Assembly (NCBI RefSeq): GCF_003047285.1
Contig: NZ_PZYX01000004.1
Location: forward strand, 1-64,000
Direction: 5' to 3'
Source of the DNA: Nocardioides allogilvus
Lineage (GTDB): Bacteria; Actinomycetota; Actinomycetes; Propionibacteriales; Nocardioidaceae
DNA length: 64,000 nucleotides
Both the position numbers and the translations under genes were made by a program. The number at the start of each line of letters is the position of its first letter. Position 1 is the first letter of the stretch. The notes beneath the pieces were generated by a model. It had not been told where the DNA came from, made no database searches, and saw nothing but the letters and a program-made list of their open reading frames with translations. Positions 19,007 to 28,041 of this stretch are shown here, in pieces.

Positions 19007-19483
19007 ATGGACAAGCACGATCAGCTGCCGATCGGCGAGATCGTCGAGCGCAGCGGGTTCGCTGCCTCGGCCCTGCGCTTCTACGAGTCCGAGGGCCTGA
19101 TCGAGGCGACGCGCTCGGGCGGCGGGCAGCGCCGCTTCGAGCGCAGCGTGCTCCGCCGGCTGGCCTTCATCCGGGCCGCGTCCAACGTCGGGCTGACGCT
19201 CGAGGAGATCAAGGAGGAGCTCTCCCGGCTGCCTGCCAACCGCACGCCCACCAAGGCCGACTGGCAGAAGATCTCCCGGCACTGGGGTGCCCGCCTCGAC
19301 GAGCAGATCGCCGCCCTGCAGCGGCTCAAGGGCGGACTCGAGTCGTGCATCGGCTGCGGCTGCCTGAGCCTCCAGCGCTGCGCCTTCTCCAACCCCGGCG
19401 ACTGGGTCGCCAGCTCCGAGAACGCGCCCGGGGCAGGCCTCCTCCCCGACTCGCTGCGCAAGCCGCACCCCACCCGGCGCTGA
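19007..19483 (+). CDS. soxR: redox-sensing MerR-family regulator SoxR
   Basis: A 158-residue SoxR. An N-terminal MerR winged helix (PIGEIVERSGFAASALRFYE) is followed by a dimerisation helix (about 88-112) and the [2Fe-2S] cluster motif with Cys114, Cys117, Cys119 and Cys125 (C-x2-C-x-C-x5-C). In actinobacteria SoxR responds to redox-active compounds rather than superoxide. GGGGAG upstream of ATG 19007 is a good ribosome binding site. The SoxR box lies in the 46-base divergent intergenic region. The gene ends 2 bases from the convergent FAD reductase gene. Confidence 0.93.
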   Translation: MDKHDQLPIGEIVERSGFAASALRFYESEGLIEATRSGGGQRRFERSVLRRLAFIRAASNVGLTLEEIKEELSRLPANRTPTKADWQKISRHWGARLDEQIAALQRLKGGLESCIGCGCLSLQRCAFSNPGDWVASSENAPGAGLLPDSLRKPHPTRR

Positions 19484-19484
19484 C

Positions 19485-20885
19485 TCAGCCGGAGGGTACG
19501 GCGACGGGCGCAGGCGCTTCCTCGGCCAGCAGGCGCCGTACGACCGACTCGCAACCGCCGCAGCCGGTGGTCGCGCGCGTCGTCTCGCGGCAGGACTCGA
19601 ACGACGAGCAGGCGCGGATCGCGCCGGCGCTCACGCCCGCGCAGGCGCAGACCTCGGCCTCGTCGGGCAGCACCACCGGAGCCGAGGCGGGCTCGCCGAG
19701 GAGCAGCTGACCCGGTTCGTCCGGCCCGAGCACGGTGCCGCGGTCGTAGAGCTGGGTGATCAGCCCGACCCGCGACAGGTCGCCGACGAGCGCGGCGGCG
19801 ACGATCACCCCGCCCTCGACGACGAGTCGTCGGTGCGAGCCGGCGATCGGGTTCGTCATCTCGACGACCTCGCCGACCGCCCGCTCCGGGTCGCCCAGCA
19901 CGGCGACCTCGAGGTCGGTGGCCCGCAGCCGGGCGACGCTGCGCGAGCCGTCGTAGCGCATGGTGCCCCCGGCGAGGACGTCGGCGAGCACGCCCGCCTG
20001 CTCCCAGGCGGGCGGCACGAAACCGGTGACGCGACGACGGTGCTCGGCGCAGTCGCCGATCGCGTGGATGCGCTCGTCGGTGATCGAGCGCAGCGACGAG
20101 TCGACGACGACGCCGCGACGCACCATCAGCTCCGCCCGCCGGGCCAGCGCCGTCGAGGGCCGCCCGCCGGCGGTCAGCACGACCAGGTCGGCGCTCAGCT
20201 CGTAGCCGTTGTCGAGGCGCACGCCGTCCTCCGTCATCTTGATCGCGCGTGCGCCGGTGTAGACGTCGGTGCCGAGGCGACGCAGGTCGCGCGCGAGCAC
20301 CCGGCCGCCCGGCTCGCCGAGCTGGGAGGCGAGCAGGTGCTCCGCACCCTCGACGATCTCGGTGTGCAGGCCGCGGATCGACAGCGCCCGCGCGACCTGG
20401 AGTCCGAGCAGTCCCCCGCCGACGACGACGGCGCGCGCACCCTCGACGGCCGCGTCGTCGAGACCACGGCAGTCGGCCAGCGACCGGAACGCGTGCACGC
20501 GCGGGTGCAGCGAGCCGTCCCAGCGGACCAGCCCGCGGATCGGCGGCAGCGTCGGGATCGATCCGGTCGCGAGCACCAGCCGGTCGAAGGGGAGACGCGT
20601 CCCGTCGACCAGCATCACCTCGCCGGCGCCACGATCGATCTCGAGCACCCGCGCGCCGAGTCGCAGGTCGACGCCCTGCGCCGCGAACCACGAGGCAGGC
20701 CGCAGCGTGATCGCGTCGATGCTGTGGGTCCCCTCGAGCACCGCCGACAGCAGGATTCGGTTGTACGGCGCATGCTGCTCGTCCGCAAGCACCGTCACCG
20801 ATCCGGCGTAGGAGCGGGAGACGAGCTCCTCCACGAGACGGACGGCGGCCATGCCGCCGCCGATGACCACGAGGCGTTCAGACAT
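19485..20885 (-). CDS. FAD-dependent oxidoreductase with BFD-like [2Fe-2S] domain, likely nitrate reductase electron donor
   Basis: A 466-residue pyridine nucleotide-disulfide-type reductase. VVIGGGMAAVRLVEEL binds FAD, AVVVGGGLLGLQVARAL binds NAD(P)H and RIHAIGDCAEH is the second FAD motif. The C-terminus has CAC plus CGGC, giving the C-x-C...C-x2-C [2Fe-2S] ligands of a BFD domain. It resembles the N-terminal half of NirB without the siroheme part. Its ATG at 20885 overlaps the nitrate reductase gene by 8 bases, so it probably passes electrons from NAD(P)H to that enzyme; this pairing is inferred from context. Confidence 0.8.
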   Translation of the reverse strand: MSERLVVIGGGMAAVRLVEELVSRSYAGSVTVLADEQHAPYNRILLSAVLEGTHSIDAITLRPASWFAAQGVDLRLGARVLEIDRGAGEVMLVDGTRLPFDRLVLATGSIPTLPPIRGLVRWDGSLHPRVHAFRSLADCRGLDDAAVEGARAVVVGGGLLGLQVARALSIRGLHTEIVEGAEHLLASQLGEPGGRVLARDLRRLGTDVYTGARAIKMTEDGVRLDNGYELSADLVVLTAGGRPSTALARRAELMVRRGVVVDSSLRSITDERIHAIGDCAEHRRRVTGFVPPAWEQAGVLADVLAGGTMRYDGSRSVARLRATDLEVAVLGDPERAVGEVVEMTNPIAGSHRRLVVEGGVIVAAALVGDLSRVGLITQLYDRGTVLGPDEPGQLLLGEPASAPVVLPDEAEVCACAGVSAGAIRACSSFESCRETTRATTGCGGCESVVRRLLAEEAPAPVAVPSG

Positions 20886-22980
20886 CCAGCACCTCGGGTT
20901 CTCGGGACGGTCGCGGGACGACCTGCTCGAACGCCGAGGAGACCGTCGCTGCGCACACCTTGAACTCCGGCATCCGCGAGGCCGGGTCGAGGGCGTCGTT
21001 GGTCAGCCGGTTGGCACCGACCCAGTGGAACGGCACGAAGATCGTGTCCGGCCGGATGGTCGTGACCACCCGCGCGGGGGCGCTCATCGTCCCGCGCCGG
21101 GTGGCGACGTTCACCAAGGACCCGTCCACGGCGCCGATGCGTCCGGCCAGCATCGGGTGCAGCTCGACGAAGGGCCCGGTGTCGGGGAGATCGCGCACCC
21201 GACGAGTCTGCGCTCCGGACTGGTACTGCGCGAGCACCCGACCGGTCGTGAGATGCACGGGATAGTCGGCGTCCGGCACCTCGGCCGGGCCGCGGTGCTC
21301 GACGACAAGAAACCGAGCGAGCCCGTCAGGGTGGGCGAAGGAGTCCACGAACATATGTGGTGTCCCCGGATGAGAAACGGTCGGACATGGCCAGAAGACG
21401 CCGTGCTCGGTGACGATCCGGTCGTAGGTGATCCCGGCGTAGTCCGCCTTGCCGCCGGCCGAGGCGCGGCCGAGCTCGGAGAAGATCTCCTCGGGCTCGA
21501 CGGAGAACGGGATCGGCGAGCCGAGCCGGGACGCCAGCCCGGCGATCACGTCGAGGTCGGACCGCACGCCCGACGGCGGGCTGACGGCTCGCTGCCGCAG
21601 GATCACCCGTCCCTCGAGGTTGGTCATCGTGCCCGTCTCCTCGGCCCACTGCGTCACGGGCAGCACGACGTCGGCGATGGCGGCGGTCTCGGACAGGACG
21701 ATGTCGGCCACGACGAGCAGGTCGAGCGCCTCGAGCCGGGAGGTCACGTGCGTCGCGTTGGGCGCGGACACCACGATGTTGGAGCCGAAGACCAGCAACG
21801 CGGACGGACCGTCAGCCTGGCCCAGCGCGTCCAGCAGCTCGTACGCCGATCGCCCCTTCCCCGGCAGCGAATCGGGAGCGACTCCCCACACGCCCGCGAC
21901 GTGCGAGCGCGCGGCCGGGTCGTCGATCATCCGGTAGCCGGGCAGCTGGTCGGCCTTCTGCCCGTGCTCGCGGCCGCCCTGCCCGTTGCCCTGCCCGGTC
22001 AGGCAGCCGTAGCCCGCGCCGCGCTTGCCGGGCATCCCCAGCGCCAGGGCGACGTTGATCCAAGCCAGCACCGTGTCGGAGCCGGTCGCATGCTGCTCGG
22101 CACCCCGTGCGGTGAGCACCATGACGCGAGAAGCCCCGCCCAGCAGCGCAGCCAGCGCGCGCACTTCTGACGCCTGGACCCCCGTCATGCGCTCGACCCG
22201 CTCGGGCCACCACGCGCCCGCGGAGTCACGGACCGCCTCCCAGCCGCTCGTCCGGGCGGCGATGTAGTCCTCGTCGACCAGCCCGCCCGCGACGAGCAGG
22301 TGCAGGACTCCGAGCGCCAGCGCCAGGTCGCCGCCCGGGACGGGCTGCACGAACACGTCGGCACGGTCTGCTGTCGCCGTACGGCGCGGATCGATGACCA
22401 CGACCTTGCCCCCGCGCTCCCGGACGGCGTCGAGGTGGCGCGCCGCCGGCGGCATCGTCTCGGCCATGTTCGACCCGACGAGCACGACGACGTCGGCCTC
22501 CTCGATGTCGGCGAGCGGGAAGGGCAGGCCGCGGTCCAGCCCGAACGCCCGGGTGCCGGCCGAGGCTGCCGACGACATGCACCAGCGGCCGTTGTAGTCG
22601 ATCTGCGAGGTGCCGAGCGCGACCCGGGCGAACTTGCCGAGCTGGTAGGCCTTCTCGTTGGTCAGCCCACCGCCCCCGAAGACACCGACCGTGTCGGGAC
22701 CGTGCGTCGCCTTCAGGGCGAGCAGCCGGGTCGCGATCGTGTCGAGCGCCTCGTCCCAGCTGACCGGCGTGAACTCGCCGGTGGCCCGGTCGCGCAGCAG
22801 CGGCGTCGTGAGCCGCTCCCGGCCGGCGTAGAGGCCGGCGGCGCTCCAGCCCTTGCGGCACAGCGCACCCCGGTTGACCGGGAACTCCTCCCACTCGCTG
22901 ACCTCGGGGACCGCCGGGCCGCGTCGGGAGACGCGCATCCCGCACTGCAGCGAGCAGTAGGGGCAGTGGGTGGTCGTCAT
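20878..22980 (-). CDS. nasA: assimilatory nitrate reductase catalytic subunit (Mo-bis-MGD)
   Basis: A 700-residue cytoplasmic molybdoenzyme that reduces nitrate to nitrite. An N-terminal [4Fe-4S] site has Cys6, Cys9, Cys13 and Cys41. Cys134 in DYNGRWCMSSAASAG is the expected Mo ligand. GCLTGQGNGQGGREHG and the C-terminal molydopterin-binding domain (YPVHLTTGRVLAQYQSGAQT) are typical of NasA/NarB. No Tat signal is seen, which fits an assimilatory enzyme. ATG 22980 overlaps the narK stop (TGATG). The symbol follows Klebsiella usage; nasC or narB are used in other genera. Confidence 0.9.
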   Translation of the reverse strand: MTTTHCPYCSLQCGMRVSRRGPAVPEVSEWEEFPVNRGALCRKGWSAAGLYAGRERLTTPLLRDRATGEFTPVSWDEALDTIATRLLALKATHGPDTVGVFGGGGLTNEKAYQLGKFARVALGTSQIDYNGRWCMSSAASAGTRAFGLDRGLPFPLADIEEADVVVLVGSNMAETMPPAARHLDAVRERGGKVVVIDPRRTATADRADVFVQPVPGGDLALALGVLHLLVAGGLVDEDYIAARTSGWEAVRDSAGAWWPERVERMTGVQASEVRALAALLGGASRVMVLTARGAEQHATGSDTVLAWINVALALGMPGKRGAGYGCLTGQGNGQGGREHGQKADQLPGYRMIDDPAARSHVAGVWGVAPDSLPGKGRSAYELLDALGQADGPSALLVFGSNIVVSAPNATHVTSRLEALDLLVVADIVLSETAAIADVVLPVTQWAEETGTMTNLEGRVILRQRAVSPPSGVRSDLDVIAGLASRLGSPIPFSVEPEEIFSELGRASAGGKADYAGITYDRIVTEHGVFWPCPTVSHPGTPHMFVDSFAHPDGLARFLVVEHRGPAEVPDADYPVHLTTGRVLAQYQSGAQTRRVRDLPDTGPFVELHPMLAGRIGAVDGSLVNVATRRGTMSAPARVVTTIRPDTIFVPFHWVGANRLTNDALDPASRMPEFKVCAATVSSAFEQVVPRPSREPEVLDV

Positions 22981-24482
22981 CAGACGTTTGCTCCCGCAAG
23001 GCTCGGCGCCCGGCCGGCGAAGCTGGTCGTGCGGACGTAGACGAACCAGGTCGTGGCCAGGCAGATGACGTAGAAGCCAGCGAACACCCCGAAGGCGACC
23101 TTGATCGCCGAGACCGGGTCCTCGATCCACGGGGCACCGAAGGTCATCGGGATCAGGAAGCCGCCGAGCGCACCCACCGCACCGGCGATGCCGATGACCG
23201 CACTGGACTCCTTGGTCGCCTTGAGCATCGCCGCACCGGCTGTCTCGGGGGTCGCCTTGCGTCGAGCCTCGTTGGCCAGGATCAGCGGGATCATCCGGTA
23301 GGTCGAGCCGTTGCCGATGCCGGACGCGGCGAAGATGAACAGGAAGGCCACGAGGAACCACGGGAAGAGCTCGGAGTTGGCGTTGACCGCCGCGACGACC
23401 TCGTCGCTGTAGGGGGACGCCGCCGATCCGCCGGCCGTGTTCGTGGGTACGGCGACGAGCAGCGTCAAGGTGTAGATCACGCCGAGCGTGCCGGCGATCA
23501 TCGCGACGAACGTCCAGAGGGTGACCCGCGCTCCGCCGTACTTGTCCGCGAGCCAGCCGCCGAAGGGGCGGGCGACGGAGCCGACGAGGGCGCCCAGGAA
23601 GGCGTAGTAGGCGAAGTTGATGCCGATGCCCGGCACGGTCGGGACCGGCTGGTTCCAGAAGTTGAGCTTGATCAGCAGCGGCATCGCGGCGGAGTAGCCG
23701 ATGAACGAGCCGAAGGTGCCGATGTAGAGGAACGACATCACCCAGGTGTGCTTGTAGGAGAGGACCTTCAGCTGCTCGCGCGGGCTCGACCTGGCCCCGG
23801 AGAGGTTGTTCATGAAGAACCAGGCGGCGACCGCGGCGACCACGGCCAGGACGGCGTAGAGGTAGCCAGCGCGCTCGAGGTGGAAGCCGCCTTCGCTCGC
23901 CTTGACCAGGCCGAAGATGCCCGCGCCGCCGACGACGATCGGCAAGAAGAGCTGGATGACGGCGACACCGAGGTTGCCGCCCGCAGCATTGAGCCCGAGC
24001 GCCATGCCCTTCTTCTTGGTGGGGTAGAAGAAGTTGATGTTGGCCATCGAGCTGGCGAAGTTGCCGCCGCCCAGGCCCGCGGTCGCGGCGATCAGGCAGA
24101 ACACCCAGTAGGGCGTCTCCGGGTGCTGCACGGCCCACGCGAAGAGCAGTGTCGGGACCAGCAGCGCCGTGGCGCTGACGATGGTCCAGTTGCGACCGCC
24201 GAACTTCGGCACCGCGAAGGTGTAGGGCAGCCGGATCAGGGCGCCGACGAGGTTGGGGATCGCGACGAGGAGGAAGAGCTGGCTGACCGTGAACGTGAAG
24301 CCCGCCTTCGGCAGCAGGGCCGCGCTCACCGACCAGAGCAGCCACACCGAGAACCCGAGGTGCTCGGAGAAGATCGACCAGATCAGGTTGCGCTTGGCGA
24401 CCTTCTTCCCGGTCGACTCCCAGAACGCCTCGTCCTCGGGCGTCCAGTGGTCGATGGTCACGCCGCCTCGGTAGTTGTCCAT
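22980..24482 (-). CDS. narK: nitrate/nitrite MFS transporter
   Basis: A 500-residue major facilitator protein with about 12 membrane helices. Both nitrate signature motifs are visible: GLGGGNFASSMANINFFYP and SGIGNGSTYRMIPLI. RPFGGWLADKYGG is the MFS loop 2-3 type motif. It supplies nitrate, and possibly exports nitrite, for the co-transcribed nitrate reductase and its reductase partner. On the minus strand TACGTT (24489-24494) lies 6 bases before ATG 24482, and two GAAAC words lie further upstream, as at nirB. Confidence 0.93.
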   Translation of the reverse strand: MDNYRGGVTIDHWTPEDEAFWESTGKKVAKRNLIWSIFSEHLGFSVWLLWSVSAALLPKAGFTFTVSQLFLLVAIPNLVGALIRLPYTFAVPKFGGRNWTIVSATALLVPTLLFAWAVQHPETPYWVFCLIAATAGLGGGNFASSMANINFFYPTKKKGMALGLNAAGGNLGVAVIQLFLPIVVGGAGIFGLVKASEGGFHLERAGYLYAVLAVVAAVAAWFFMNNLSGARSSPREQLKVLSYKHTWVMSFLYIGTFGSFIGYSAAMPLLIKLNFWNQPVPTVPGIGINFAYYAFLGALVGSVARPFGGWLADKYGGARVTLWTFVAMIAGTLGVIYTLTLLVAVPTNTAGGSAASPYSDEVVAAVNANSELFPWFLVAFLFIFAASGIGNGSTYRMIPLILANEARRKATPETAGAAMLKATKESSAVIGIAGAVGALGGFLIPMTFGAPWIEDPVSAIKVAFGVFAGFYVICLATTWFVYVRTTSFAGRAPSLAGANV

Positions 24483-24488
24483 GCCGGG

Positions 24489-24530
24489 AACGTAGGTCGG
24501 CGAGGTTTCGCGCTCGCTTCGGTTTGTTTC
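24489..24530 (-). promoter_or_regulatory. narK promoter with GAAAC repeats
   Basis: On the minus strand GAAAC words at 24530-24526 and 24509-24505 are 21 bases apart, with a related GAAGC between them. The -10-like TACGTT (24494-24489) and ATG 24482 follow. The GAAAC word is shared with the nirB leader. Confidence 0.4.
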
Positions 24531-24567
24531 ACGCAGGAGTCAACTTGTCCTCACGCCCTCACGGACC

Positions 24568-24605
24568 CGCTGGTCGAGCAGGCGCGCCAGCGCCGTGCCG
24601 GGACC
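24568..24605 (+). repeat. TGGTTGAGCAG-type interspersed repeat, copy A (diverged)
   Basis: The copy reads CGCTGGTCGAGCAGGCGCGC then CAGCGCCGTGCCGGGACC, with the same layout as copy D and three substitutions. It ends 8 bases before the likely -10 element of ispD. Confidence 0.6.
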
Positions 24606-24625
24606 GCGGCGCCTAGGCTCACCCC

Positions 24626-25306
24626 ATGCCTGCTGCCGTCGTCATCGTCGCCGCGGGCTCGGGCACCCGCGTCGGCGCCGAGATCAACAAGGTCCTGCTT
24701 CCGCTCGGAGACCGCGCCGTGCTCGCCTGGTCGGTGCGCGACGCCCTGGCCGCCGATGACGTACGCCGTGTGGTGGTCGTGGTCCGCCCTGCCGACCGCC
24801 CCGCGGTGGCCGACGCGCTCGCGCCCCACCTCGGCGACGCGGAGGTCGTCCTGGTCGACGGGGGCGCGACCCGGCACGCCTCCGAGTGGGCCGCGCTCCA
24901 GCACCTGGCGCCGGCGATCGAGGCCGGCGAGGTCGACCTCGTCGCCATCCACGACGGCGCCCGCCCGCTCGCCGGTGTCGCGCTGTTCGAGGCGACGCTG
25001 GCCGCCGCCCGGACGCACACCGGCGCCATCCCGGTGGTCCCCGTGCGGGACCTGCTGACGACCGGTCTCGAGCCGGTGGTCGGCGAGCTCGGCGGCGTAC
25101 AGACCCCGCAGGTGTTCCGGGCGGACCTCCTGTTGGCAGCGCACCGCACTGCTGCCGCGTCGGGTTTCGAGGGCACCGACACCGCGGCCGTGCTGGCCGC
25201 CCACGGCGACGTCGACATCGCCGCCGTGCCCAGCAGCCCGGCCAACCTGAAGATCACGTTCGCCGAGGACGTGGCGCTCGCCGAACGGCTCCTCAGCCTG
25301 CGGTGA
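24626..25306 (+). CDS. ispD: 2-C-methyl-D-erythritol 4-phosphate cytidylyltransferase
   Basis: A 226-residue IspD of normal length that makes CDP-methylerythritol in the non-mevalonate isoprenoid pathway. [20 protein letters not shown] is the CTP-binding N-terminus with the conserved Arg and Lys, [10 protein letters not shown] is the substrate-binding segment, and [14 protein letters not shown] and [14 protein letters not shown] follow. TAGGCT at 24614-24619 lies 6 bases before ATG. Its 3' end overlaps the convergent IspD-like paralog by 14 bases. Confidence 0.9.
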   Translation: MPAAVVIVAAGSGTRVGAEINKVLLPLGDRAVLAWSVRDALAADDVRRVVVVVRPADRPAVADALAPHLGDAEVVLVDGGATRHASEWAALQHLAPAIEAGEVDLVAIHDGARPLAGVALFEATLAAARTHTGAIPVVPVRDLLTTGLEPVVGELGGVQTPQVFRADLLLAAHRTAAASGFEGTDTAAVLAAHGDVDIAAVPSSPANLKITFAEDVALAERLLSLR

Positions 25307-25868
25307 GTGCCTCGAGGACCGCGATGTCCTCCGCCGAGGTGACGCGGCGGGCGGAGGCCGGGGCCTCGACGAGCACGACGCGGTGGGACCTGGCCAGCGT
25401 CGCGACCAGGGCCACGAGGTCCGTGCCGGGCTCGTCCTGCATGGCCGAGACGACCGAGGGCGGCAGCACCACCGGGGACACGATCGAGGTGAGGGCCTCC
25501 CGGTCCACCGTCTCGCCGACCATGCCGTCGGCCACGCGCTTGACGGTGTCGGTCACCGGCCGGGTGGCGACCACGACGACGTCGTCGTCCAGCGCGCGGC
25601 GTACGCACGTCACGATGAAGTCGGCGGGCGTCATCGGGCAGAGGGCGTCGTGCATGACGACCGGCTCCTCGGAGCGGCGCACCGCGTCCCAGGTGATGCC
25701 GCTGTCCAGGGGCGTCACCCCGGCCTCGCCCAGCGCCCAGGCGGCGCACGCGACGAGCGCCTCGCCGTGGATCAGCGAGTAGGGCAGCGACCCGCGGTCC
25801 TCGTCGAGCACGATCCCCAGCGCGGCGGGCAGGTCGTGGTCGTATCCGTCGTACAAAGTCTCAGTCAT
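25293..25868 (-). CDS. degenerate IspD-family paralog
   Basis: A 191-residue protein related to IspD. The C-terminal substrate-binding part is recognisable ([13 protein letters not shown] matching the HDAARP region, and [20 protein letters not shown] matching the DTIK...DR segment). The N-terminal G-x-G-x-R CTP-binding loop is replaced by [16 protein letters not shown]. It is probably not an active cytidylyltransferase. ATG 25868 is used; GTG 25877 is an alternative. It lies between ispD and carD, where a single ispD sits in mycobacteria. Confidence 0.6.
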   Translation of the reverse strand: MTETLYDGYDHDLPAALGIVLDEDRGSLPYSLIHGEALVACAAWALGEAGVTPLDSGITWDAVRRSEEPVVMHDALCPMTPADFIVTCVRRALDDDVVVVATRPVTDTVKRVADGMVGETVDREALTSIVSPVVLPPSVVSAMQDEPGTDLVALVATLARSHRVVLVEAPASARRVTSAEDIAVLEALTAG

Positions 25869-25900
25869 CGCTCGCACACCGTATGACGGATCGAAATGAG

Positions 25901-25933
25901 CGAAGGCCCCCGGGATGGTCCCGGGGGCCTTCG
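25901..25933 (-). terminator. strong hairpin terminator after carD
   Basis: CGAAGGCCCCCGGGA (25901-25915) and its exact complement (25919-25933) form a 15-base-pair stem with a 3-base loop, starting 15 bases past the carD stop. There is no clear U tract, as is common in actinobacteria. Confidence 0.8.
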
Positions 25934-25948
25934 TGGCTCACTGCTGCG

Positions 25949-26434
25949 TCAGGACGCGAGCACCTCGTCGAGGATGGCCTCGGCCTTGTCCTCGTTGGTG
26001 TGCTCGGCGAGCGCGAGCTCGGAGACGAGGATCTGGCGAGCCTTCGCCAGCATCCGCTTCTCGCCGGCCGACAGGCCGCGGTCACGCTCACGGCGCCACA
26101 GGTCGCGGACGACCTCGGCCACCTTCATGACGTCGCCGGAGTGCAGCTTCTCCAGGTTGGCCTTGTAGCGGCGCGACCAGTTGGTCGGCTCCTCCACGTG
26201 CGCGGCACGAAGGACGTCGAACACGCGCTCGAGGCCCTCCTTGTCGACGACGTCGCGGACGCCCACGAGGTCGAGGTTCATGGCCGGGACCCGAACGACC
26301 AGGTCCTGCTGGGCAACAATCCGAAGAACGAGGTATTCGCGGTCCTCACCCTTGATCGTCCGCGTCTCGATCTCCTCGATGACAGCAGCCCCGTGATTTG
26401 GGTAAACAACCGTTTCGCCGACGGTGAAAGTCAT
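25949..26434 (-). CDS. carD: CarD-family RNA polymerase-binding transcription regulator
   Basis: A 161-residue CarD. It binds the RNA polymerase beta subunit and stabilises open complexes, especially at rRNA promoters. The N-terminal Tudor-like interaction domain ([20 protein letters not shown]) and the C-terminal helical DNA-binding domain with the key Trp region ([19 protein letters not shown]) are intact, and length matches mycobacterial CarD. ATG 26434 has AGGAAGG upstream; longer in-frame extensions are rejected. Its position beside an IspD-family gene matches the mycobacterial order. Confidence 0.93.
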   Translation of the reverse strand: MTFTVGETVVYPNHGAAVIEEIETRTIKGEDREYLVLRIVAQQDLVVRVPAMNLDLVGVRDVVDKEGLERVFDVLRAAHVEEPTNWSRRYKANLEKLHSGDVMKVAEVVRDLWRRERDRGLSAGEKRMLAKARQILVSELALAEHTNEDKAEAILDEVLAS

Positions 26435-26624
26435 GTATTTGTACCCCTTCCTAGGTGACCAGTCTAACACGCTCCCGGAGTGCCCCTGACATCGTTTGCG
26501 CAGGTCAGAGGCCCCATGCGGTCTTGACAGACAGCGCATCGTGTGGTCCGGCCCGGCAGGAATCGCCCGGGCAAACCCCGTCAATGACCCCTGCGGCGAC
26601 GAAGATGTGCGCACAATGCGTGCC

Positions 26625-27467
26625 ATGTCGCCCCTCAAGCGCCAGCGCAGACGCGCGCCCGCGGACGCCCCGGTTCGTACGCCGCAGGCCGCCCCGACGC
26701 CGCCACCGCCCCCAGCGCCGTCGCTGGCCGACGACAGCCCCGCCGCGACCCGGCGTCCGTTCCGCCTCGGGCAGACGCTGCCAGTGCTGCTGGTGAGGGC
26801 GGCCCACCCCAAGCAGGCCCTGCTCACCGCGCTCGGCCTGGCCGCCGCGGCGGGCCTCGCCGGCCGGCCGCTGCGGGAGATCGGCCTGGTGTTCGTGACC
26901 GTGCTGGTCGGCCAGACGATCCTCGGCTGGGACAACGACCTTGTCGACCGCGTGCGCGACGAGCGCCACGAGGCCCCCGGCAAGCCCATCGGCGCCGGCC
27001 TGCTCGACCCCGGCACCGTGTGGTTCAGCCTCACCTGTGCGCTGCTCCTCGTCGTACCCCTCGCCCTCAGCGCCGGCGAGCGAGCCGGCGGCGCCTACCT
27101 CATCGCCCTGCTCATCGGCCTGGTCGGCAACCGGGTGCTGCGCGGCAGCGTCCTGTCCTTCCTGCCGTGGGTGCTGCAGTTCGCCCTCTACCCCGCCTAC
27201 CTCGCGTACGGCGGATGGAACGGCACCGGCGCCGACACCCCGCCCACCGTGCTGGTCACGGTGCTGGCCGGCCTGCTCGGCCTGGGCGTCCACCTGCTGC
27301 GCGCACTGCCCGGCCTGGTGCCGGACAACCAGGACGGCCTGAAGTCGCTGCCGCTGCGCATCGCGCTCAAGACAGGGGCGGCCCGGCTGCTCGTGCTGGC
27401 GGGGGTCTTCACGGCCGCGATCGTGGCGGGCCTCCTCATCGCGGGACAGGCGATCGGACTGACCTGA
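26625..27467 (+). CDS. UbiA-family prenyltransferase
   Basis: A 280-residue integral membrane prenyltransferase with about seven to nine helices. The first Asp-rich motif is [11 protein letters not shown] (N-D-x2-D-x3-D) and the second is [10 protein letters not shown], both needed for Mg-prenyl diphosphate binding. A Pro-rich cytoplasmic tail occupies residues 1-40. The acceptor (quinone, heme or lipid precursor) cannot be read from sequence. ATG 26625 is favoured over 26616 because CACAAT (26612-26617) lies 7 bases upstream of it. Confidence 0.8.
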   Translation: MSPLKRQRRRAPADAPVRTPQAAPTPPPPPAPSLADDSPAATRRPFRLGQTLPVLLVRAAHPKQALLTALGLAAAAGLAGRPLREIGLVFVTVLVGQTILGWDNDLVDRVRDERHEAPGKPIGAGLLDPGTVWFSLTCALLLVVPLALSAGERAGGAYLIALLIGLVGNRVLRGSVLSFLPWVLQFALYPAYLAYGGWNGTGADTPPTVLVTVLAGLLGLGVHLLRALPGLVPDNQDGLKSLPLRIALKTGAARLLVLAGVFTAAIVAGLLIAGQAIGLT

Positions 27468-27488
27468 GTCGACGCTAGGCTGTGCGCC

Positions 27489-28010
27489 ATGCAGCTCCGA
27501 CGCTCCTTCGCGCTCACGACCGCCGCCGTCGCACTCGCCACGGCCGGCCTCTCCTCGTGCGGCTTCGACTACGCGACCGACCGTGAGTACACCCCCGGCG
27601 TGGGGACCAACGACCGCGACGGCACGGTCGACGTGCTCTCCGCCGTCGTCGTCTCCACCGAGCCGGGCTCCGGCACCTTCATCGCCTCGCTGTCCAACGG
27701 CGACCAGGAGACCGATGTCGCGCTGACCGAGCTCGCCCTGACCGACGGCACCCCCGTCGAGCTCGAGCCCGTCGTGGTCGGCAAGGGCGCGCTGGTCAAC
27801 CTCGCCGAGCCCGCCGCCGAGATCAAGGTCACCGGTGAGTTCGCGGCAGGCGACTTCGTCGAGCTGTCGCTGGCCTTCGACAACGGCGAGCGTGTCGTGA
27901 TGGACGTGCCCGTCGTCGAGAACGAGGGTTACTACGCCGACCTCGACGGCCCCGCGCCGGCCGAGGAGCCCACCGAGGACGCCGAGCACTCGACCGAGTC
28001 CGAGCACTGA
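27489..28010 (+). CDS. lpqE: LpqE-like lipoprotein
   Basis: A 173-residue predicted lipoprotein. The signal peptide ends in the lipobox LSSC (lipidated Cys near residue 24). The mature part starts [20 protein letters not shown] and has an immunoglobulin-like beta domain resembling PCu(A)C-type metallochaperones, though Met/His copper ligands are not evident. The acidic C-terminal tail is Glu-rich. In mycobacteria lpqE lies beside carD, which supports the name; function is unknown. TAGGCT at 27476-27481 precedes ATG by 7 bases. Confidence 0.65.
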   Translation: MQLRRSFALTTAAVALATAGLSSCGFDYATDREYTPGVGTNDRDGTVDVLSAVVVSTEPGSGTFIASLSNGDQETDVALTELALTDGTPVELEPVVVGKGALVNLAEPAAEIKVTGEFAAGDFVELSLAFDNGERVVMDVPVVENEGYYADLDGPAPAEEPTEDAEHSTESEH

Positions 28011-28041
28011 GCCACCGCTTCTGTCCCCGGAAGGGATCTCG

